A program made the translations under genes and the position numbers. A stretch of DNA of 64,000 bases from DAIDKA01 sp035506335 (GTDB lineage: Bacteria; Pseudomonadota; Gammaproteobacteria; Steroidobacterales; Steroidobacteraceae). The stretch's first letter is position 1. Each line of letters starts with the position of its first letter. The DNA lies in the NCBI GenBank assembly GCA_035506335.1, contig DATJPN010000074.1, forward strand, positions 1 to 64,000. The letters are read 5' to 3'. The notes beneath the pieces are model-generated. The model saw only the letters and a list, made by a program, of their open reading frames with translations, ran no database searches and was not told the origin of the DNA. Below are positions 40,369 to 49,858 of the stretch, piece after piece.

Positions 40369-42423
40369 TCACAGACCCCGGTAGGCCACCAACGGCGCGA
40401 CTTCCGGCGGCCGGCCGTAGAAGTCGATGAACATGGCCTGGGGATCGAGGCTGCGGCCGCGCGAGAGGACCTTGGCGCGCAGGTTCTCGCCATTGGCGCG
40501 ACGCAGCCCGCCGTTGGCGATGAACCACTCCCCCGCGTCACGAGCCAGGACCTCGCTCCAGATGTAGGCATAGTAGCCGGCCGAATATCCGCCGGAAAAC
40601 ACGTGCGCGAAATACGCGGTGTGGTACCGGGGCGGGACCAGCGCCGGATCGATGCCATGGCGTTCGAGCACGTCCGCCTCGAAGCGCGCGGGGTCGGCGG
40701 CCTGCGCGGCCTCCTCGGCGCCGAGTTCGTGCCAGGCCTGGTCGATGAGCGCCGCCGCGAGATACTCGGTGGTGGCGTACCCCTGGTCGAACTTCTGCGC
40801 CGCGAGCACCTTGGCCAGCAGCTCCTGCGGCATGGGCTCCCCGGTGCGATAGTGGCGCGCGAAATTGGCCAGGACCTGCGGATCGCGCGCCCACATTTCG
40901 TTGAACTGCGAGGGAAACTCCACGAAGTCGCGCGGCACGTTGGTTCCCTGCAGCAGCGGGTAGTGCACGTCCGAAAGCATGCCGTGCAGTGCATGCCCGA
41001 ACTCATGGAACAGGGTCGTGACTTCCTCGAAGGTGAGCAGCGCGGGTTGTCCCACCTGGGGCTTCGGCACGTTGAGGTTGTTGGCCACGACCGGCTTCAG
41101 ACCGAGCAGTCGCGCCTGGCGCACGAAGTTGTTCATCCACGCCCCGCCCTGCTTGGTGTCCCGCGCGAAGTAATCGGCCAGGAACAGCGCCAGGGGGGTT
41201 CCATCGGCATCGAACACCTCGAAGATGCGCACATCCGGGTGGTAGACCGGCAGCTCCGGGCGCTCCTTGAACGTCAGGCCGTACAGCTCGTGCGCGGCGT
41301 AGAACACCCCATCGTGCAGGACCCGGTTCAGCTCGAAATACGGCGCGACCTGTGCGCGGTCGAAATCGAACCGCGCCTTGCGCAACCGCTCGGCGTAGAA
41401 CGGCCAGTCCCACGCCGCCAGCCGGAACGGAGCGAAGCCCTCGGCACGCGCATGCTCCTCGACCATCCGCTGCAAGTCGCGGGCATCCTCGCGGGCGCGC
41501 GCCAGCGCCGCGGGCACCAGGTCCGTCAGGATGCGCCGGACGGCGGCCGGGCTGCCGGCGGATTCATCCTCGAGCTGGTAGGTCGCATGATTGCCGTAGC
41601 CGAGCAGCGCCGCACGCTGGGCCCGCAGCGCCACCAGCTGCTGGACGATCGCGGTGTTGTCCGCCTCGCCGGTGCGCCCGCGGGCGGTGGAGGCCCTGAA
41701 CAGGCGTTCACGCAGCGCGCGATTTGACAGTTGCGCGAGCAGCGGCTGCGTCGTCGTGTTCTGCAGTGTGATCAGCCATTTCCCGGTGAGCCCGCGCGCG
41801 GCGGCAGCCTCCGCGGCCGCGCCGGTCTGTTCGGCGGAAAGGCCCGCGAGCTCCGCGAGGCTCTCGACCACCACGGCTCCGTCGCTGGTGGCCTTCAGCA
41901 CGTTCTGCTTGAACCGGGTCGTGAGGCTGGAGATCTGTGCGTTGATGGCCTTCAGGCGCGACTTGTCGGCCTCGCTCAGGCGGGCACCGGCACGCACGAA
42001 CTGCGTGTAGTAGCGCTCCAGGAGCTGCAGGGCCTCAGGCTCCAGGTCCAGCGCCGCGCGCCGCTCGTACAGGGCGCTCACACGGGCGAACAGCTTCGAA
42101 TCCAGCGCAATCGCATCCTCGTGCGCGGCCAGCTGCGGCGCCAGTTCGGACTCGAAGCGCTGCATGTCGTCATTGGTGTTGGAAGCGATGAGGTTGAAGA
42201 ACACCGCCATCGCCCGGTCCAGCAGTTCCCCGGACCGCTCCAGGGCGACGATGGTGTTCTCGAAGTCCGGGCGCGCTGCGGATCCCGTGATCGCGGCGAC
42301 CTCGCGCAGCTGCTGCGCCATTCCCTGGGCAAAGGCCTCCCGGTAGTGCTCGTTGTCGAGGCGATCGAAGGGCGGCAGCTGATACGCCAGGGTGCTGGCC
42401 TGCAACAGGGGATTGGCGTGCAT
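40369..42423 (-). CDS. prlC: Oligopeptidase A (M3 metallopeptidase)
   Basis: A 684-residue cytoplasmic M3 peptidase. The zinc motif HEFGHALH (about 463-470) and the downstream Glu ligand region near 488-494 (FVEFPSQ) are intact. Length and N-terminal NPLLQ match oligopeptidase A. It digests short peptides, including signal peptides and products of protein turnover. It could also be called Dcp-type; PrlC is preferred because no signal peptide is present. It is followed by the ZIP gene. Confidence 0.88.
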   Translation of the reverse strand: MHANPLLQASTLAYQLPPFDRLDNEHYREAFAQGMAQQLREVAAITGSAARPDFENTIVALERSGELLDRAMAVFFNLIASNTNDDMQRFESELAPQLAAHEDAIALDSKLFARVSALYERRAALDLEPEALQLLERYYTQFVRAGARLSEADKSRLKAINAQISSLTTRFKQNVLKATSDGAVVVESLAELAGLSAEQTGAAAEAAAARGLTGKWLITLQNTTTQPLLAQLSNRALRERLFRASTARGRTGEADNTAIVQQLVALRAQRAALLGYGNHATYQLEDESAGSPAAVRRILTDLVPAALARAREDARDLQRMVEEHARAEGFAPFRLAAWDWPFYAERLRKARFDFDRAQVAPYFELNRVLHDGVFYAAHELYGLTFKERPELPVYHPDVRIFEVFDADGTPLALFLADYFARDTKQGGAWMNNFVRQARLLGLKPVVANNLNVPKPQVGQPALLTFEEVTTLFHEFGHALHGMLSDVHYPLLQGTNVPRDFVEFPSQFNEMWARDPQVLANFARHYRTGEPMPQELLAKVLAAQKFDQGYATTEYLAAALIDQAWHELGAEEAAQAADPARFEADVLERHGIDPALVPPRYHTAYFAHVFSGGYSAGYYAYIWSEVLARDAGEWFIANGGLRRANGENLRAKVLSRGRSLDPQAMFIDFYGRPPEVAPLVAYRGL

Positions 42424-42620
42424 GAATCTCGATGCGGAACGGGCGGCTTTGAACAGCGCCTATTTTTGCAGGCTGCGGCGCCGCTGCCTAGCCACGGTCG
42501 CGCAATAGACCCGCGAGACTCCCGTTGAATCGCTTATTTCGCTACACTGCAGGAATCAACTGTAAAGCCGCCGCCCCGCACTCGAGGCGGCCCGCCCTTC
42601 CCCTTTCGGATCCGCAGGTC

Positions 42621-43103
42621 ATGAGCATTCAGAAAGATTCCGTCGTCACGCTGCACTACACCCTCAAGGATGATGCCGGCGAGGTCATTGACTCCTCCGC
42701 GGGCGGTGATCCGCTCGCCTACCTGCACGGACACGGCAACCTGGTCGCCGGGCTCGAGCGCGAACTCACCGGCAAGGTCGCCGGCGACAGCGTGAACGTG
42801 AAGCTCACGCCGGCCGAGGGCTACGGCGAGTACGACGCGGCCATGGTGCAACGCGTGCCGCGCCGGCAGTTCAAGGGCATCGCCAACATCCACGTCGGCA
42901 TGAAGCTGCACGCGCAAACCCAGGACGGTCCGCGTGAGGTCACCGTCACCCAGGTGCTCGGGGATACCGTCACCATCGACGCCAACCATCCGCTGGCCGG
43001 CAAGAATCTGAACTTCGCCATCGAGATCACCGACGTGCGGGACGCCACGACCGAGGAGCTGGAGCACGGTCACGTTCACGGTGCGCACGGGCACCATCAC
43101 TGA
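42621..43103 (+). CDS. slyD: FKBP-type peptidyl-prolyl isomerase SlyD
   Basis: A 160-residue protein with the SlyD plan: FKBP domain halves (LHYTLKDDAGEVIDSS at about 10-25; GLERELTGKVAGD at about 46-58) around the insert-in-flap chaperone domain, and a His-rich tail (HGHVHGAHGHHH). It catalyses proline isomerisation and binds nickel, serving hydrogenase maturation in some hosts. No hydrogenase genes are in this window. ATG 42621 is the family start. Confidence 0.9.
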   Translation: MSIQKDSVVTLHYTLKDDAGEVIDSSAGGDPLAYLHGHGNLVAGLERELTGKVAGDSVNVKLTPAEGYGEYDAAMVQRVPRRQFKGIANIHVGMKLHAQTQDGPREVTVTQVLGDTVTIDANHPLAGKNLNFAIEITDVRDATTEELEHGHVHGAHGHHH

Positions 43104-43116
43104 AGCGCGATCCGCC

Positions 43117-44256
43117 TCAGCCGGTCGAGTCCTGCGCCCGGCCCTTCCATTGACCGCCGCGCCCGAGCTGGTACTGCCAGGCCGAGTACACGGTCGCGCC
43201 GGCGTAGAAGGCGGCCGCGGCCGGCAGAGTCAGCGTCCACAGCGGATTGAGCCGGTAGAAGCGCACCATGGGCGCGTAGCACAGGCTCATGAGCGCCCAG
43301 GCACAGGCACCGGCGGCCACGCCGGCGAGGCTGCCGCTCAGCAGCAGCAGCGGCGGCAGCAGGTAGGTGAGAACCAGTCCGAGCAGCGTCCCGAGCAACA
43401 CCAGCCAGGAATGGCGCAGCTGATTGAATGCGGTGCGTGAAATCATCCGCCCGATTTCGGCCGCCGACCCATAGGGCCGCAGGCTGTGCGCCCGGCGGGT
43501 GAGCCCGAGGCGGACGCGGCCACCGCAACGCTTGATGGCGCCGGCCAGGGCGCAGTCATCGATGATCTGCGAACGAATCGCGGCGAGGCCCCCGCTGCGC
43601 GCGAGGGTCTGCGGGCGCACGAGCATGCAGCCGCCGGCCGCGCCGGCCGTGATCGCCCCGGCGCGCTCGATCCACGCCGGCGGATACAGCTTCAGGAAAA
43701 AGAACACGAAGGCGGGTATCAGCCAGCGCTCCGCCGCGTTGCTGACGCTGAGGCGGACCATCGATGAGAGCAGATCGAGGTCGAGGCGCTGCGAAGTGGC
43801 CACCAGGTTCGCGACGTTGTCCGGTTCGTGGTGGATGTCCGCATCGGTGAACAGCAGGTAGTCCGGTTGCAGCGCCGCTGCGACCGCGACGCCGCGCGCC
43901 ATCGCGCACACCTTGCCGTTCCACCCCGGATCAGGACCGCTGCCGCGGATCACGGTGACCCGTCCGGGCGCCGCGTCGCCCGCCGCGGCCTGCACCACAT
44001 CACTGGTGCCGTCGGTGCTGGCATCGTCGACCACGACCAGGTGCAGCTCACCGGCGAACTGCTGGGCGAGCAACGAGCCCACGGCGCGACCCACGACCGC
44101 GGCCTCGTTGCGCGCCGGAATGATGGCGACGACCCGCGCGCACGCGCCGGGCGCGGCGGCGTCCGTCGCCAGCAATCGCCCGACGCGCCAGAAGCCTCCG
44201 CGTCCGAGCGCCAGGTACAGCCAGATCAGGACCGGCAGCCATGCCAGGTATGGCAT
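43117..44256 (-). CDS. hpnB: GT2 family glycosyltransferase, hopene-associated HpnB-like
   Basis: A 379-residue membrane-anchored GT2 enzyme: an N-terminal helix, then VVAIIPARNEAAVVGRAV (about 42-59), VVDDAST, LLFTDADIHHEP (the DxD-type metal site, about 132-143), and C-terminal helices from about 275. Length and the DADIHHEPDNV region match HpnB, found in hopanoid biosynthesis clusters. No squalene-hopene cyclase or other hpn gene is in the window, so the symbol is tentative. It converges on slyD with a 13-base gap. Confidence 0.7.
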   Translation of the reverse strand: MPYLAWLPVLIWLYLALGRGGFWRVGRLLATDAAAPGACARVVAIIPARNEAAVVGRAVGSLLAQQFAGELHLVVVDDASTDGTSDVVQAAAGDAAPGRVTVIRGSGPDPGWNGKVCAMARGVAVAAALQPDYLLFTDADIHHEPDNVANLVATSQRLDLDLLSSMVRLSVSNAAERWLIPAFVFFFLKLYPPAWIERAGAITAGAAGGCMLVRPQTLARSGGLAAIRSQIIDDCALAGAIKRCGGRVRLGLTRRAHSLRPYGSAAEIGRMISRTAFNQLRHSWLVLLGTLLGLVLTYLLPPLLLLSGSLAGVAAGACAWALMSLCYAPMVRFYRLNPLWTLTLPAAAAFYAGATVYSAWQYQLGRGGQWKGRAQDSTG

Positions 44257-44296
44257 CTTTGGCGGGATTCGCGCCGGCCGCCGCCGGCGCGAGGCT

Positions 44297-45670
44297 TCAG
44301 GTGGCCGCGGCCCCGGACAGACCGCCCACGGCGGTTGCGCCGGTCACCGGCTGCGCCTGGGGAGTCGTCTCGTCCGGGCGCAGTTTCAGGAACAGAAGTG
44401 CGAAGGCGGCGATCGCCGATCCCATCGCCATCACGAAGGCCACATCGGGCACCGGATGACCGTTCTTGAACAGCATCCCCGCCACCCAGGGCGCGAGTGC
44501 GGCGCCGCCGCGACCCACGCCGATGGCCCAGCCGGTGCCGAAGGCACGCACGTGAGTCGGATAGGCCCGCGCGAAGATCGCATACATGCCGACGATGCCC
44601 GCATTGCCGAAGAATCCGGCGCCGGCGCACAGCAGCGACAGCCGGTCCAGGTTCGCCGGCGCGTGGCCGAATATGATCACGCCGACCGTCGCGAGGACCA
44701 TGGTCACGATGGTCAGCGGCTTCAGGGGCAGCTTCTGCGTGAGCACGCCGAACAGTGCGCCGCCGGCGGCGCCGCCGACATTGGCCCAGGTCAGCACGCC
44801 CGCGGCGGATGAGGCCGGGAATCCCATGCTGGCGATGATCGACGGCACCCACTTGAGGATGAAGTAGAACGTCGTGACATGGAAGAAATACGCGATCGTG
44901 AGAATGACGGTCGTGGCCACGAGCGCGGGCGCGAAGATATCCCAGATCGTGCCCCGGGCGACGTTCGATAGCGGGACCGGGAGGCTGTCGATGGCGGCGA
45001 AGCCCATGCGCTTCATGGCCTGGTTGATGCGCTCGAGCGCATTCGCGGGCTGCTTGCGCGCCAGCCAATGGACCGACTCGGGAACCAGGAACCACACCAG
45101 CGGAATCAGCGTGGCGGTGAACGCCGCGCCGAAATAGAACACCGAACGCCAATCGTGGGTCTTCAGCAGCTGGGCAACGATCACCCCGCCGAATACCGCC
45201 CCGAGGGGGTAGCCGATGGACATGAAGGAGACGCAGGCATCGCGGCGGCGGGCGTTGGAGAACTCGGCCGTCAGGGCGTTGACCGCGGCGAGCACGCCCC
45301 CGATCCCCAGTCCCGTGAGCACGCGCCAGATCGACAGGTCGAAGACGCCGGCGGCGTTGGTCGCCATGTACATGCCGACGGTCATGAGAACCAGGCAGCC
45401 CAGCACCGTGCGCCGGCGGCCGATGCGGTCGGCGAGGCCGCCGAGCAGGATGGAGCCTGCCGCCATGCCGATCAGTTCCATCGACAGCACGGCGCCGAGC
45501 GTCGCCTTGTCGATGTGCCATTCCTTCTGGATCCCGATGGAGGCGAAGCTGATGGACATCACATCGAAGCCGTCCAGGGCGTTCAGACCCACCGCGATGA
45601 ACACCACGATGATCTGCAGCATGCCCATGGGCGAGTCGAGAATGGTTTGACGCGGGTCGCTATTGTTCAT
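44297..45670 (-). CDS. MFS transporter, aromatic acid:H+ symporter (AAHS) type
   Basis: A 457-residue transporter of twelve helices. The N-terminal LNALDGFDVMSI segment carries the D-G-x-D pattern of the AAHS subfamily, and the MFS loop 2-3 motif reads GLADRIGRRR (about 78-87). AAHS members import benzoate, protocatechuate, 4-hydroxybenzoate or related acids with protons. That substrate fits the ligAB genes, though they lie 32 kb away. It follows the lytic transglycosylase on the same strand as an upstream gene, 42 bases apart. Confidence 0.85.
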   Translation of the reverse strand: MNNSDPRQTILDSPMGMLQIIVVFIAVGLNALDGFDVMSISFASIGIQKEWHIDKATLGAVLSMELIGMAAGSILLGGLADRIGRRRTVLGCLVLMTVGMYMATNAAGVFDLSIWRVLTGLGIGGVLAAVNALTAEFSNARRRDACVSFMSIGYPLGAVFGGVIVAQLLKTHDWRSVFYFGAAFTATLIPLVWFLVPESVHWLARKQPANALERINQAMKRMGFAAIDSLPVPLSNVARGTIWDIFAPALVATTVILTIAYFFHVTTFYFILKWVPSIIASMGFPASSAAGVLTWANVGGAAGGALFGVLTQKLPLKPLTIVTMVLATVGVIIFGHAPANLDRLSLLCAGAGFFGNAGIVGMYAIFARAYPTHVRAFGTGWAIGVGRGGAALAPWVAGMLFKNGHPVPDVAFVMAMGSAIAAFALLFLKLRPDETTPQAQPVTGATAVGGLSGAAAT

Positions 45671-45712
45671 CTGGATCCCCCTTGGCCACCACGGGCCATT
45701 GCGCTGTGCCCG

Positions 45713-46591
45713 TCAGCGCTGCAGAGTATCACGCGCCTGCAGCTGGGCGAAAAGCCGGGTCATGACCTGCACCCGCCCCAGATACGCCGCCACGTCCTGG
45801 TCGCCGCAGTGCTGCCCGGGCGCCACCTGCAGTCCCTGGCGGACATAAGCCGCCGCGGCACCCGCGCCGCACAGATGGATCAGCGTGGCCAGCTGCTGGC
45901 GCTGCTGCAGCGACGCATTCCGGCGGTGATACCGCGCCAGCAGCTCGTCGGTATTCGCGGTCAGGTAGGCCGAGACCATCTCCACCGCGTCATTCGGGAT
46001 CACCCGCAGGTACAGCCCATTCATCCAGCAGGCCTGCCAGTCGTTCCACGGCCCGTCGCGCGCGACCCGGTGGTCATGGATGCACAGGTGGCGCGCCTCC
46101 GCGAAGGTGCCGTCCGTGATCTGGTACATGCCCACCGCGGTCGAGGCGGGGCGGTAGATTTCGAAGAAGCGGGGCCGCCAGGACCAGCGCCAGTAGGTGC
46201 GGGCGGTCGGGTTGCCGGCGGCCTCCACCTGCGCCAGCGCGGCCAGGAACGGCGCCGTCGCCACCGCGGTGGCATGCTCGCGGAAGATCGGGGCGTACCG
46301 GCGCCAGGTCTCCTCGGGCACTTTGTCGAGCGCGCCGCTGACCGGAAAGAACAGCTCCGTCGGTTTGCGCAGGACCTGGTAGACGCCGTTGACCGCCAGC
46401 GCCAGGCCGGCCAGCACCCCCAGCGCGATCACCAGTTGCAGCAGTCCCGGCGCACGCCGCACCGCACGCCAGGTGCGCTTGCGCAACCTTGCGCCCGGCC
46501 ACAGGCGCAGGCGGACCCGCTTAGGGGGCGTCCGGCGCTTGCGGATTCGCCCGGTTCGGGACCTAGCGATCGCGCGGCGGTCCCGCTTCAC
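45713..46591 (-). CDS. Lytic transglycosylase-like SLT-domain protein
   Basis: About 292 residues. A basic N-terminus (many Arg) leads to one transmembrane helix (about 52-72), then a periplasmic SLT-like domain: the segment FLAALAQVEAAGNP (about 115-128) holds the catalytic Glu candidate, and GMYQITDGTFAEAR (about 152-165) is the GxYQ motif. It should cleave peptidoglycan glycan strands. GTG 46591 has CAGGG in place and overlaps the upstream WXXGXW gene by 29 bases, so the two are cotranscribed. A longer start at ATG 46657 is possible but has no ribosome site and a deeper overlap. Confidence 0.72.
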   Translation of the reverse strand: MKRDRRAIARSRTGRIRKRRTPPKRVRLRLWPGARLRKRTWRAVRRAPGLLQLVIALGVLAGLALAVNGVYQVLRKPTELFFPVSGALDKVPEETWRRYAPIFREHATAVATAPFLAALAQVEAAGNPTARTYWRWSWRPRFFEIYRPASTAVGMYQITDGTFAEARHLCIHDHRVARDGPWNDWQACWMNGLYLRVIPNDAVEMVSAYLTANTDELLARYHRRNASLQQRQQLATLIHLCGAGAAAAYVRQGLQVAPGQHCGDQDVAAYLGRVQVMTRLFAQLQARDTLQR

Positions 46592-47387
46592 GCCGGCCCT
46601 GCTCACGCGGCGGTCCGTTGTGACCGCCGCCCTGCCGGGGGGCGTGGCCGTAGGCACCCGCAGGGGGCATCGGGTGATTGCGCAGCCCCGGACCGGGATG
46701 GGAGAAGTCCGCCGGCAGCCGCGTGGTCAGGATCTGCGGCCGGCCGCCATTCTCGGACGCATGCAGGCCGGGCATGCCCGCGGCACCCTGCTCGTGCTGG
46801 CGTTGCAGGACGGTCGGCCCGGCATGGCGCCCGCTCATCGCGAGGCGCTCGGCGGCACTGGGTCGCGCCCGCAGTCCGCCCGGTCCGCCGTTGAAACTGA
46901 CCCGCGACATCTCGTGGCGCTCGACCGGTGCGCTATAGGCATCGAAGACCTGCACGTGCCCGAAATTCGCGACCGCGCGGTTGTAGAAGAATGCACCGCC
47001 GTGCCAGTACCCGCCCTGAAAGCCGACACCGGTGTAGCCGAAGCCATAGTTGACGCCGCCGTAGAAACCAACCGTCGGGCCCCAGTAACCGGGGTTCCAG
47101 ACATAGAAGCCATCGCGCCATGCCCAGTAGCCCGGGGTCCACAGCAGGCCGCTGACAGGCGGCAACACCCAGGTGCCGGGCACCCAGTAGTACCCCACGC
47201 CGTCCCACGCCCAGTAGCCCGGTGTCCACAGGTAACCGCGTGCCGGCAGGGGCGGCTGCACGTACACCGGCAGGGCGGGCGGCGCGAAGCTCACCGAAAC
47301 ACTGAGATCCACGCCCGCCGGCGACAGCGTCGGCGCAGCCAGAAGCAGCACGGCGGCAAACAGCGCGGGCAGTTGGGATCGGCGCAT
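46563..47387 (-). CDS. WXXGXW (YXWGXW) repeat exported protein
   Basis: About 274 residues. A signal peptide (about 1-24) precedes four W-x2-G-x-W-type repeats (LWTPGYWAWD, YWVPGTWV, LWTPGYWAW, VWNPGYWG), then a Gly/Tyr/Phe-rich segment and a Pro/Arg/His-rich, low-complexity tail. Such repeat proteins are exported and of unknown function; they may bind the cell wall or outer membrane. AGG lies before ATG 47387; ATG 47399 is in frame but weaker. The stop overlaps the lytic transglycosylase gene. Confidence 0.75.
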   Translation of the reverse strand: MRRSQLPALFAAVLLLAAPTLSPAGVDLSVSVSFAPPALPVYVQPPLPARGYLWTPGYWAWDGVGYYWVPGTWVLPPVSGLLWTPGYWAWRDGFYVWNPGYWGPTVGFYGGVNYGFGYTGVGFQGGYWHGGAFFYNRAVANFGHVQVFDAYSAPVERHEMSRVSFNGGPGGLRARPSAAERLAMSGRHAGPTVLQRQHEQGAAGMPGLHASENGGRPQILTTRLPADFSHPGPGLRNHPMPPAGAYGHAPRQGGGHNGPPREQGRREAGPPRDR

Positions 47388-47481
47388 GGTGAACCTCATC
47401 GGTGTCGCGCAGCATACTAACGCGACCGCCGCTTGATTGTTTACATTGTCCCCAGTCTGCGACAGCGTCCACGGAACCACG

Positions 47482-48279
47482 ATGCACGGATTCAGCGCCA
47501 ACATCAGCCTGCTGTTTCGCGAAGTGCCGCTGCTCGAGCGCTTCGCCGCCGCGCGCGATGCGGGATTTTCGGCCGTGGAAATCCAGATCCCCTACGAACA
47601 TCCGGCGGCCGTCGTGGCGAGCGCCGCTCGCGCCGCCGGCGTCGCGGTGATACTGATCAACGCGCCGATGGGCGAGGATCCACGCAGCTTCGGCACCGCG
47701 AGCCTGCCGCATCGTGCCGCGCTGTTCCGTGCGGAGCTCGAACGCGCCGCCGAGTATGCACAGGCCCTCGGGGCCGGCATGGTGAGCGTCCTCGCCGGAC
47801 GCACCACGCCGCAGGAGCAGCCCTGCGCCGTGCGGCGGCTGACCGACAACCTCCAGCTTGCCGCCGAGGTGCTCGGCCGCGTGGGCGCACGCGCCCAGCT
47901 CGAGGTCATCAATCCCGTCACCGTACCCGGCTACTGCGTGCCGGATTTTGCCCTCGCGAGCGACATCCTCGACGCCTGCGGTGGGCAGGTCGGGTTGCAG
48001 TTCGACATCTATCACGCGGCCATGCTCGGCCTGGATCCCGCGCTGGCATTTTCCCGCCACCGGGACCGCATCGTGCACGTGCAGTTCGCGGATTGCCCGG
48101 GACGCCACGAGCCGGGCACCGGCAGGCTCGATCTGCAGGGGATATTCCGCCTGATTCGCGCCGGCGGCTACGCCGGCTGGCTGGGCGCCGAATACGACCC
48201 GGTCGCCGCAACGACGGCGGGCCTGGGGTGGATGCGCCGGTACGCCTGGGCCGCGCAGGCCGGCCGCGAATCTCAATGA
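47482..48279 (+). CDS. hyi: Hydroxypyruvate isomerase family protein
   Basis: A 265-residue TIM-barrel isomerase of the Hyi/xylose isomerase-like family: MHGFSANISLLF at the N-terminus, AVEIQIPYEH, LLEVINPVTVPGY-like ARAQLEVINPVTVPGY (about 143-158), FDIYHA and VQFADCPGRHEPGTG (about 209-223) with metal-binding Glu and His residues. It interconverts hydroxypyruvate and tartronate semialdehyde, or related 3-carbon acids. Its last 7 bases overlap the convergent flavin reductase gene. No glyoxylate pathway genes are next to it. Confidence 0.83.
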   Translation: MHGFSANISLLFREVPLLERFAAARDAGFSAVEIQIPYEHPAAVVASAARAAGVAVILINAPMGEDPRSFGTASLPHRAALFRAELERAAEYAQALGAGMVSVLAGRTTPQEQPCAVRRLTDNLQLAAEVLGRVGARAQLEVINPVTVPGYCVPDFALASDILDACGGQVGLQFDIYHAAMLGLDPALAFSRHRDRIVHVQFADCPGRHEPGTGRLDLQGIFRLIRAGGYAGWLGAEYDPVAATTAGLGWMRRYAWAAQAGRESQ

Positions 48280-48821
48280 CGGTAGAGGATCTCCGGCGGC
48301 TCGTCCTCGACCTCCGCCAGATCCGGCGCGAGCACCCCTTCGCTGAAATCCACGCGGCGATACCTGCCGGCCACGAACAACAGCGGCTGGTGGGGCATCA
48401 CGCCCTGGTGCAGGCTGATGACCTCGCCGATCACCAGATAATGATCGCCGGCTTCGCTGATGCTGTGGGTGCGGCAGCCGATCGACGCCAGGGCGCCCTC
48501 CAGGCGCGGGCCCGCCGCGCTGTCCACGAAGCGGAACGGCGGCGGCGGCGAATCCTTCCAGCCGCCGGCGAAATAACTCGACAGGGCCTGCTGGTCCTGG
48601 GTCAGGATGTTGATCGAGAAGCGGCTCAGACCCGCCAGGTCCTGCGCGATGCGCGCCTTGCGCGACGGGCAGAACAGCATCAGCAGGGGATCAAGGGACA
48701 CCGAGGTCACCGAATTGGCGGTCATCGCGTGCACCTGTCCCTCGACCTCGGCGACGACGATGGTCACGCCGGTCGCGAACAGTCCGGCGACCTCGCGGAA
48801 TTGCTTCGGATCCAGACTCAT
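48273..48821 (-). CDS. Flavin reductase family protein
   Basis: A 182-residue flavoprotein of the flavin-reductase domain family: FREVAGLFATGVTIVVAE (about 8-25) and MTANSVTSVSLDPLLMLFC (about 33-51) are typical FMN-binding segments. Members supply FMNH2 to two-component monooxygenases. No oxygenase partner is adjacent. It overlaps hyi at the 3-prime end by 7 bases. Confidence 0.86.
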   Translation of the reverse strand: MSLDPKQFREVAGLFATGVTIVVAEVEGQVHAMTANSVTSVSLDPLLMLFCPSRKARIAQDLAGLSRFSINILTQDQQALSSYFAGGWKDSPPPPFRFVDSAAGPRLEGALASIGCRTHSISEAGDHYLVIGEVISLHQGVMPHQPLLFVAGRYRRVDFSEGVLAPDLAEVEDEPPEILYRH

Positions 48822-48842
48822 CGATTCTTCAGGTCATTGTCC

Positions 48843-49802
48843 TCAAGGGCCGCGACTGCGCGCTGCACGGACCGGTCGTCTTGATTGTAGAGGCAATGCC
48901 AGGATGCTGCCGGAAAGCTTCCCGACCCGGACCCACGCCCGCCCGGGTTGCAGGTAGACCACCGGATCCGAGGCACGGCATTCACCGCAGCGCGGATGCA
49001 GGCGCAGCTCCCCGAGGGTCGGATTGCGCGGGTGCAGGCTGTCGGGCACCGAGACGCGCGCCACGGTCGTCGCCAGAAACTGGCTCAGGTCGGTCGCCGC
49101 GGTGCTCACCTGCAGGTCGAGCGGTCCGTCCCTGCCGAACAGCGCGAGGCTGCGCCGCGGCCGCCGGCTGTCGGCCGTGAGCGGCGCGGAGAAGTACTCC
49201 ACCGGGACCGGCACGCGGGTCTCATGGGTCGTCGCGATGGCGCGCACCGTGGTCAGGTCGAGCATCACGTGGAATTCGACCTGGCCCTCGAGATCGACCA
49301 GCTCATCGCGCACCACCGCCACCACGGCATCCTGGCCGCGCAGGGTCTGCAGCTGGCTGTTGCTCTCGGGGCCCGAACTGCTGACGATCAGCGTTCGCCA
49401 CGGCCAGTTTGCCGCCACGGGAGACAAGCGCGCCAGCAGGACCTGGCTGAAGCCGCGATCCGGTTCGGAGGTCTGCCACGCCAGTGGCAATGCGGCGCGC
49501 CGCTCCACCCGATCGCGCCGGACGATCGGAGCGGCGATCCAGTGCCCGAGCTTCAACGCGAGCGATTCGGCCCGACGGTCGGCGAGGGGCAGCGCGTGAT
49601 GCACCAGCATCAGCTCCCCGAGGGGCGCTTCCAGGATGAGAACCGGCCGCAGGTCCGGCGACAGTTCGGTGGCCGATACTGAGGCCGCGGCGTGCGCCAC
49701 GCCGGCGGCGGCGCCGATCAACGTGATCACGGCGCCCACAAGCCTGCGGGCCCGGCGCATCGGGCTGGACGGCGGAAACATCGCTGCGGGCCGGGACCTC
49801 AC
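48843..49802 (-). CDS. Hypothetical exported protein
   Basis: Up to 319 residues. After a basic N-terminus comes a hydrophobic segment (LVGAVITLIGAAAGVAHAA, about 21-39) that looks like a signal peptide ending at AHA. The rest is beta-strand rich with Asp/Glu pairs (VVAVVRDELVDLEG) and a C-terminal Cys pair (CGECRASD). I do not recognise the family. Start candidates at 49802, 49781 and 49760 are all in frame. It is 21 bases upstream of the flavin reductase on the same strand and may be cotranscribed. Confidence 0.55.
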   Translation of the reverse strand: MRSRPAAMFPPSSPMRRARRLVGAVITLIGAAAGVAHAAASVSATELSPDLRPVLILEAPLGELMLVHHALPLADRRAESLALKLGHWIAAPIVRRDRVERRAALPLAWQTSEPDRGFSQVLLARLSPVAANWPWRTLIVSSSGPESNSQLQTLRGQDAVVAVVRDELVDLEGQVEFHVMLDLTTVRAIATTHETRVPVPVEYFSAPLTADSRRPRRSLALFGRDGPLDLQVSTAATDLSQFLATTVARVSVPDSLHPRNPTLGELRLHPRCGECRASDPVVYLQPGRAWVRVGKLSGSILALPLQSRRPVRAARSRGP

Positions 49803-49858
49803 GCTTCATTGTAATATGCGCACCCGGTGCCGAAGGGTCCTTGGAAGGGGTGGGGTCA

